From Gnetum montanum (lineage: Eukaryota > Streptophyta > Gnetopsida > Gnetales > Gnetaceae): a DNA stretch of 64,000 nucleotides. This document shows positions 58,269 through 64,000 of this stretch, piece by piece. Numbering within the stretch: position 1 is the first letter of the stretch; every line of letters starts with the position of its first letter. Under the pieces are notes generated by a model. It had not been told where the DNA came from, did no database searches, and was given only the letters and a program-made list of their open reading frames with translations. The stretch is taken from NCBI GenBank assembly GCA_015680685.1, contig MNCI01033529.1:1251121-1315120 (forward strand). The letters run 5' to 3'. Position numbers and translations under genes: made by a program.

Positions 58269-59128
58269 TGATGAGTGGCTAGATACCCCTACACTCAACC
58301 ATACAAATACAAACATTCATGCATGATCCGGTTGATCTCCATAGATAGACTAGTTGTGGTATCTAGATAGTTACTCATTGATCATAGTTCGTTGTCTTCC
58401 CACCTAGACTAGTATTTTCTTTTTCATGAATGGTTTAGTCTAGAGTGAGGTGTATGATGACATCCTAAACTAGTGCTACTCCTAGAGGCAATGGAAAATA
58501 ACTTTAATTAAGCTAAGAGGGAAAGGGAGAAGAGAATCTAAACTAGCCTAAGTGTGATGAGCATCTGTCCTTAATCATCTATACACATCTTGAACCTTGT
58601 GGACTACTACTAGGATTACCAAGTGCATGTCCTAGGTACGCTACTAGGATACCAAGTAGTCACACTTAAATGCTTGTAATTAAGTCATACACATTTCGTG
58701 TTTAATAATGGGATAGGAAATGAGGGTAGAGAAATATTAATTAAGAAAGCAATAAATAACAATAACAGTAAGCAATTAAAACTAAGAAAATGCGACAATG
58801 ATGAAGTAATCTCAATCTTTATTGACAATCATGTGCGTGTCCAAGTATGTCACACTCAAATAAAGGTTCCATACAATTACAATCATTACACTGTGGGCAT
58901 GCTCTAAGGAAAGGTTTGAGAGGAATTAAAACTAGAAAAAGGATCCTATTCTAACACTAACTTTTCCTATTTTTATCCTGTGCACCCAATTGTGTATTTA
59001 TAGGCTCACATAGGAACCATGATATTGTGTATCCGATATTGTTTCTTAGGTTGTAATATCGCGTACTTGATATCGTGGATTTGATATCACAGGTCTGATA
59101 TTGGAGCCTCACAAATCATGGTTCATCA
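58269..59128 (-). repeat. G-C 5' LTR
   Basis: 860 bp, + strand TGATGAGTGGCTAG...GGTTCATCA. It keeps the 58408-58560 segment that is deleted from the 3' LTR. TATA-like 'cctataaatacac' (minus) is near 58995. 'gatatc'-type motifs cluster at 59020-59100. Confidence 0.92.
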
Positions 59129-59560
59129 TCATCTATGAAGCTCACCAAAATTCATGGTGTGCTTGAGCACATCACACAAATGAGGGATATAGTGCTCAAC
59201 TCAAAATGCTTGAGGTTGAGATGTCAAAATCTTTCCTTGTGCACTAAATCTTAAACATGCTTCCACTATAGTGTGGGCCTTTTAAGATTTCTTATAACAC
59301 ACATAGGGACAAATGGTCAATCAATGAACTAATGCTCATGTCTATGCAAGAGGGTAAAGTTGTGATGGAAGTGAAAGAGAGTGTGCATCTAGTCACAAAA
59401 GAAAAGAGTAAAGAATAAGCCAAAGGCAAGTGGAAGGTCGAATTTCCTACACAAGCTGATATTAAGAAGGAAGATGTTTTTTCTACAAAAAGAATGGGCA
59501 CATAAAGAAGGCTTGTCCTAAATATCAGAAATGGATTGAAAAGAAAGGTACTCAACTCTC
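59129..59560 (+). pseudogene. C3 gag, part 2
   Basis: Resumes after G-C. HGVLEHITQMRDIVLNS belongs to the Gag core. Several frameshifts follow, and a Lys-rich region near 59480-59560 (FYKKNGHIKKACPK-like) marks a broken zinc knuckle. Confidence 0.7.
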
Positions 59561-60975
59561 ACTTGTTTATTTTGAATCTAATATGGTTGATGTTGGCCAT
59601 GACACATGTTGGATTAACCTTGGTTCTACAATCCATGTTATCAATTCCTTGCAAGGGATGCAAAACCCAAGGAAGTTACTGGGAAGTGAGTCTTGCATCT
59701 ATTCAGGCAACAAGATGCACTCACATGTGGAGGCAATTGGAACATGCAAATTAGTTTTAAGTAATGGTTTTGTTTTAGAGTTGGAAAAGACATTTTATAT
59801 TCCTAGTTTTTCAAGGAATTTAATTTTTGTTTCAAGGCTTATATCATTAGGATTTTGCTTTAATTTTTTTGATACTATATTCAGTTGATATTATAGATTT
59901 GAACTTATTGGAAATGGTACATTAATAGATGGTCTTTTCAACATTAATTTACAAAAGAAAACTTTTTATACTTTTATACATGTTCATGTTGGGATTAAGA
60001 GATGTGTTATGAATGACAAATCCTCTATGTTGTGGCATCATAGGCTAGGGAATATCTCTATTGACAGAATAAAGAGATTAGTAAATAGTGGAGTACTTAG
60101 TACTCTAGATTTTACTAACTTTGACACTTGCGTGGACTGCATAAAAGGAAAGCAAGCTAATATGTCAAACAATAGTGCCAAGAGGAGTTCAAACATATTA
60201 TAGATCATACATATAGATATTTGTATTTTAGATATGGATGTGTATGGTCAAAAGTATTTCATTACCTTTATTGATGATTACTCATGATATATGTATCTCT
60301 ATTTGCTTCATAACAAGAGTGAAGCTTTAGATTCATGTAATGTGTTTAAGGCTAAAGTAGAGAAATAATGCAATAAGCAAACAAAGTTAGTGAGATCTAA
60401 TAGAAATGGTGAATACTATGGTAGATATACTAATGATGGACAAGCACCTGGTCCATTTACTAAGTTTCTTCAAGAGCATGGAATTGTTGCCTAGTACACT
60501 ATGCATGGTTCTCCAAACTAGAATGGTATGGTAGAAAGAAGAAACCAAACATTATTGGACATGGTGTAGAGTATGCTTAGTAGCTTCAAGCTTCCTAAGT
60601 CCTTGTAGACTGAAGCTCTCAAGATGATGGTGTATATATTAAACTGAGTTCCAACCAAGGCTATCTCAAAGACACCATTTGAATTATGGAAGGTTGGAAA
60701 CTGAGTTTGTAACATATACGCATTTGGGGATGCCCATCTAAAGTAAGAGTCTATAATCCATAAGAAAAGAAGCTAGACCCAAGGACCATAAGTGGGTATT
60801 TCATTGGATATGCTGAACGGTCTAAGGGAGATAGATTTTATTGCCCATCACATACCACTAGGTTTGTGGAATCAAGGAATGCTAAATTTCTTGAGAATGA
60901 CTTAATTAGTGAGAGCAGTAGATCTTGGAACATTTTTCCTGAGATAGATCATACAGATGCTTAACCCACTACTTC
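59561..60975 (+). pseudogene. C3 protease and integrase remnant
   Basis: The protease active site reads CWINLGSTIHVI, where the family has CWxDSGAT, so the catalytic Asp is lost. MLWHHRLGNISIDRI and CVDCIKGKQA are the pre-integrase. The integrase core shows IHIDIC and ITFIDDYS, then RSNRNGEYYGRY (second Asp to Asn) and GMVERRNQTLLDM (Glu kept). At least seven stops lie in this span. Confidence 0.85.
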
Positions 60976-61207
60976 AAATGATAAACTAATTGTCGTGCAC
61001 AATATGCCTAGAGCACAAATGTGTAGTAAACAACAACTAGTCATTGAAGTTTCACAAACTACTAATCAAGAAATAGTAGATCTAGCTGAACAATAGATAC
61101 CAGAACCTATTGAATAGCCTATTGAACATCATGATCCTCAAGAGAATGATGAACCAACATTAAGAAGATCTACTAAAGTAAGGTGATTAGCAATTCCTAG
61201 TGACTAT

Positions 61208-61807
61208 ATGGTGTATCTACAGGAGTCTAACTACAACATGGGAGCTGAAAATGATTCCAAAATGTTATCACAAGCACTAAGTTATAAGAAATCTAACTTA
61301 TGGTATGATTCCATGAAAGGAAAGATGAACTCTATGTCATCTAATGGAGTTTGGGATCTTGTAAAGTTTCTTGATAGTGTAAAAGACATTGGATGCAAAT
61401 GGGTCTTCAAGACTAAGAAAGACTCATTGGAAAACATTGAAAGATATAAGGCTAGACTTGTCACTAAAGGATTCACTCAGAAAGAGGGAATAGATTACAA
61501 GGAGACCTTTTCTCCTATATCTAAGAAGGAATCTCTTCATGTTATCATGGAATTGGTTGCCCATTTTGATCTTGAGAAACATCAAATTGATGTGAAAACA
61601 ACATTCATTAATGGTGATCTAGAGAAAGAGGTTTATATGAAACAACCTAAAGGATTTTCCTCTAGTGATGATGAGATATTGGTATGCAAGCTCAAGAAAT
61701 CCATATATGAATTGAAATAGGCCTCCCATCAATGGTACTTCAAATTCCATGATATCATCACTTCATTTGGTTTTAAAGAAAACATCATGGATCAATTTAT
61801 ATACTGT
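61208..61807 (+). pseudogene. C3 reverse transcriptase N-terminal half
   Basis: Open for 170 codons: LWYDSMKGKMNSMSSNGVWD, GCKWVFKTKKDSLENIERY, KGFTQKEGIDYKETFSP and HQIDVKTTFINGDLEKEVYM. One stop (61720) precedes ASHQWYFKFHD. The frame breaks at 61807 just before the YVDD palm where G-D inserted. It is the least decayed part of C3. Confidence 0.9.
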
Positions 61808-63200
61808 TGAGGCCAACTTTCACCCACGCTGGGCATGGGGCCTTGTTGAACCTATAAAATTCTAAAATTTAAAATTAAAAAAGAAAATAAATTTTAAAGA
61901 TAAAATTAAATAAAATAAACTTAGGGTTAGGTTTTCCTGCTTCCTCCGGTAGCCGCTATAAATGGGCAGGAGATGAGCTGTGGAAAGGGGGAAGAGGGGT
62001 TGGCTGCTATCTGCGCAGCCCTCTGATCGGTTTCCGCCTGCAGCTCCTTCGCCATTTCTGTCTGCTGCCTCTACACGTTGCTGTTACTGCTGTCCCTGCT
62101 TCCTACGCTGCCGTTGCTGACACCTGCAGCCGCTGGTTCCTGTCCACCGCTGCTCTCGTCGATGACCTCCATCTGCCGCTGCACTGCATCGCCGTCTCCG
62201 CCTGCAGCTCCTTCGTTGCACATTCTTCCACCCTCGTCACCATCCGTTCGCCCGCGTCCCCGCGCCTACTGCAACGAAATTCTGCCGACGCTTCTGTTCT
62301 CGCCGCTCCTGCTGTTTTCGGTTGCCACCGCGCTACTGTGCACGCGTTGGCTGCGTCGTCTCTTCAACCGTCTTCTGTGCTGTCACCGTTTGCTGCTGCC
62401 GCTGCCACGTCATCTTTGGCTGCCGCCGTTTGCTGCTGCCGCTGCCACGTCATCTTTGGCTGCCGCCGCTGCTCCTCTTTGATGCTGCCGCTGTTTCTCT
62501 GTTGTGCCGCCGCTGCTCCCGCTGACGTTCCCTGTCCGCCGCGTAGCGCCACCTGCCGCTGCAGCATCGCCATCCTCTCTGCTCCCTCGTCCCTGCTACA
62601 TCACGGTTTTTGCCACCCGCCGTGCCTGCCATTCCTCTCCTGCCACGTTGCTGATTCCAGCCCACGCAGTGCCACCTGTTCGTCTGCCGCGCTGCTGTCC
62701 CTGTTTGCTGCAGTTGTTCGCAGCCACGACCTCTCTCTTCTCCCAGGCCCGCTGCTCCCGCTACCTGCCGTGTGGATCACTGCTGCTCTTGCTGTGCTGC
62801 CTCCTCTACTTCCACGCTGCGTTGCTGTTTCTCTTGCGCCGCCTATTCAACTTGGTATCGTGTACAATCCTCTGCGGATCCATTCCCCAGCCTCTGCATC
62901 ACCGGCGGAAAGGAGTCCACGAAATTCAACTGCACTCCCCTCTCTGCCCGTTTACACAGTGCATCTTATTATTTAAAGTTTTCAAATGTTAAATTAAACT
63001 GGAGTATTTACATATTACATCAAATATAAGTCTTTGTTTTGATATTTCATTTAAATATTGTTATTACTATTTTGTCATATTGCCCTTTCCAGCTGAGACT
63101 ATTCCCGGGTTTCCTTACCCATACGGGAGGCGCCCTAGGCGATAGTCTCCTCAAACGAGTTTTCACAGGTGTTCGCATGTCCAAAATTTACGCATCAACG
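61808..63200 (+). repeat. G-D 5' LTR with GC-rich R/U5
   Basis: Starts TGAGGCC and is AT-rich to 61920, with TATA-like 'cgctataaatgggcagg' near 61955. About 900 bp (61980-62900) rich in Cys/Ser/Leu-coding CTGC and CCG repeats follow. Long frames there in all three phases reflect composition, not genes. 'ggcgccctaggcg' lies near 63128. The right edge is approximate. Confidence 0.6.
62388..62467 (+). repeat. Perfect 40-bp tandem duplication
   Basis: Two identical units (62388-62427, 62428-62467), each starting 'gtttgctgctgccgc' and ending 'ggctgccgcc'. The identity suggests recent slippage. Confidence 0.95.
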
Positions 63201-63202
63201 CC

Positions 63203-63224
63203 TTTTTAGCGCTAGAAGGAGGGC
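63203..63224 (+). other. G-D primer-binding site
   Basis: TTTTTAGCGCTAGAAGGAGG resembles the two sites of G-0 near 16360 and 16446, which supports a shared lineage. Confidence 0.6.
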
Positions 63225-63569
63225 AGTTTCTCAACCTTATCTTTATTTTCCTTTTTCCTTTTCTTTAAAAAAATATCATTTAATTTTGCTTCTTTATTTT
63301 CAACTTTACTGCTTTATTTTAATTTCAAATTTTCAAAATTTCAAACTTAAATTCTAGTAATCCTTTTAATTTATTTTTCTGAAATTTAATTTAGGTGATT
63401 TAAATTATTTTACTTTTTATTTACTTTCCTGAAATTTTACAATTTCAATTTTCTATGAAAATTTAAAAATAAAAATAAAAATTTTTAAAATTAAAAAATA
63501 TAGTATTTAAATGTTTTTTTTATTTTCTTTAATTTTCACAGTTTATTAGCTTTTGTTATTTTTCATTTT
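63225..63569 (+). other. G-D leader
   Basis: Very A/T-rich untranslated leader between primer site and gag. No gene seen. Confidence 0.55.
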
Positions 63570-64000
63570 ATGAGTGACGTTTCTTGCGGAGTATCCCAAC
63601 AAAGAACTCATACTCCTACCCCTAGTCAACCAGTTACTCGTCAATCTACTTCGAGAAAACAACGAGCTTCACTGTTTCCAAGTTTAATTCCTAAAAGACC
63701 TCGGACTAAGATGGCAGCCCATCAACCCCCGGCTCCCTTAGTAAGGAACCCTTTCAACTTTCACAACTATCATGATATACCGAAGTCCCTTCAAAACATA
63801 AACTTATTCTTCGATCCTTCAACACCTACGAATGATGCACGTCAACACATACACTGTTTTGAAACTTTATTAGGGATCCACAACATTAGACACAATGATG
63901 TGGCATGCAGAGTGTTTGTGACAACGTTTAGAACCAAAGCAACCCAATGGTTCTTAATGCTTCCTCATGCCTCTATCAACACATGGCAAGAGTTCAAAAA
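63570..64000 (+). CDS. G-D gag, open and cut by the window edge
   Basis: The ATG at 63570 (MSDVSCGVSQQRTHTP) opens a frame of 143 codons to the window end with no stop. After a Ser/Thr/Pro-rich basic start, NPFNFHNYHDIPKSL leads into the Gag core: FETLLGIHNIRHNDVACRVF, ATQWFLMLPHASINTWQEFK. This matches the retrotransposon Gag family pattern and resembles G-0 gag (FELALAHANIQHQDQACRLF). Gag would form the cytoplasmic particle. It is the only intact gag start in the window. Confidence 0.85.
   Translation, partial: MSDVSCGVSQQRTHTPTPSQPVTRQSTSRKQRASLFPSLIPKRPRTKMAAHQPPAPLVRNPFNFHNYHDIPKSLQNINLFFDPSTPTNDARQHIHCFETLLGIHNIRHNDVACRVFVTTFRTKATQWFLMLPHASINTWQEFK

Larger units (their letters stand above)
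50583..59128 (-). mobile_element. G-C: pol-less Athila-like Gypsy derivative inserted in C3 gag
   Basis: LTRs 50583-51304 (722 bp) and 58269-59128 (860 bp); the left one lacks about 139 bp. Flanks are tcatt (50578-50582) and tcatc (59129-59133). On the minus strand it carries the primer site, gag with few stops, a non-coding block and a long ORF2. As in G-B, no protease, RT, RNase H or integrase is present. It has the most complete ORF2 in the window. The element cuts the gag frame of C3 cleanly, so C3 is older. Confidence 0.93.
49170..61807 (+). mobile_element. C3: decayed Copia element split by G-C and cut by G-D
   Basis: An LTR end with primer site at 49563-49577 is followed by gag (50225-50582), which continues at 59129 after G-C is removed, then protease, integrase and RT up to 61807. 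At that point G-D interrupts the RT, so RNase H and the 3' LTR would lie beyond the window. Stops and frameshifts occur in all domains. The 5' edge of the LTR is not defined because no second LTR is available; it must lie very close to the oxidase exon. Confidence 0.8.
61808..64000 (+). mobile_element. G-D: Ty3/Gypsy element running out of the window
   Basis: It begins TGAGGCCAACTTTCACCC exactly where the C3 RT frame stops. A TATA box, a GC-rich transcribed region, a primer site and an open gag follow. The right end is outside the window, so neither the TSD nor the second LTR can be checked; the left candidate is actgt (61803-61807). The uninterrupted gag suggests it is the youngest insertion here. 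Confidence 0.75.

Noticed and set aside
62078-62992. Several overlapping long frames on both strands (up to 212 codons) rich in Leu, Cys, Ser, Ala and Pro
   Set aside because: They occur in all phases over a CTG/CCG-rich stretch, lack motifs and lie inside the G-D LTR region, so composition explains them.

Overview
The window is plant nuclear DNA made almost entirely of old, nested LTR retrotransposons. I saw no bacterial-type operons, rRNA genes or convincing tRNA genes. The base composition is AT-rich. The Copia and Ty3/Gypsy elements carry plant-type primer-binding sites, and most coding remnants are broken by stops and frameshifts. Many LTR pairs are still recognisable at roughly 85-93% identity by eye, and several insertions keep 5-bp target duplications. 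That slow-decay, nested landscape suggests a large seed-plant genome, probably a gymnosperm; this is an inference and no species can be named.

Layout. (1) About 340-18,961 holds the oldest unit, G-0, a minus-strand Ty3/Gypsy element with gag, protease and an RNase H-like domain. Two younger elements interrupt it: a plus-strand Copia (C1, 2287-7419, near-perfect TSD) and a minus-strand element with 582-bp LTRs, a perfect ctcca TSD and no recognisable genes (8237-14810, LARD-like). (2) 18,962-21,860 holds scraps: a fragment of an Athila-type extra ORF and a partial copy of the G-0 LTR. (3) 21,861-31,884 is G-A, a plus-strand Athila-like Gypsy element with decayed gag, PR, RT, RNase H and INT. 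An inverted LTR-like sequence follows it. (4) 34,540-41,640 holds two LINE remnants in tail-to-tail orientation; the second is split by G-B (35,205-41,428), a gag-bearing Gypsy derivative without pol. (5) 44,056-48,001 is C2, the best preserved element: a minus-strand Copia that has lost its RT core in frame. (6) 48,673-49,165 (minus) is the only trace of a host gene: the last two exons, with a GT-AG intron, of a multicopper oxidase similar to the plant LPR/CotA group. It carries frameshifts and appears to be a pseudogene or relic. (7) About 49,170-61,807 is C3, a decayed plus-strand Copia split by G-C (50,583-59,128, minus), a close relative of G-B. C3 is cut at 61,808 by G-D, a Gypsy element that runs out of the window with an open gag.

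How the parts relate. G-A, G-B and G-C share LTR termini, primer site, an unusual zinc-knuckle spacing and conserved non-coding blocks. G-B and G-C both lack the whole pol region but keep gag plus a second coiled-coil ORF2. A splice-acceptor-like sequence lies directly before the ORF2 start codon in both. This two-protein, pol-less Athila-like family is the most interesting system in the window. G-0 and G-D share a gag type and a primer site and form a second Gypsy lineage.
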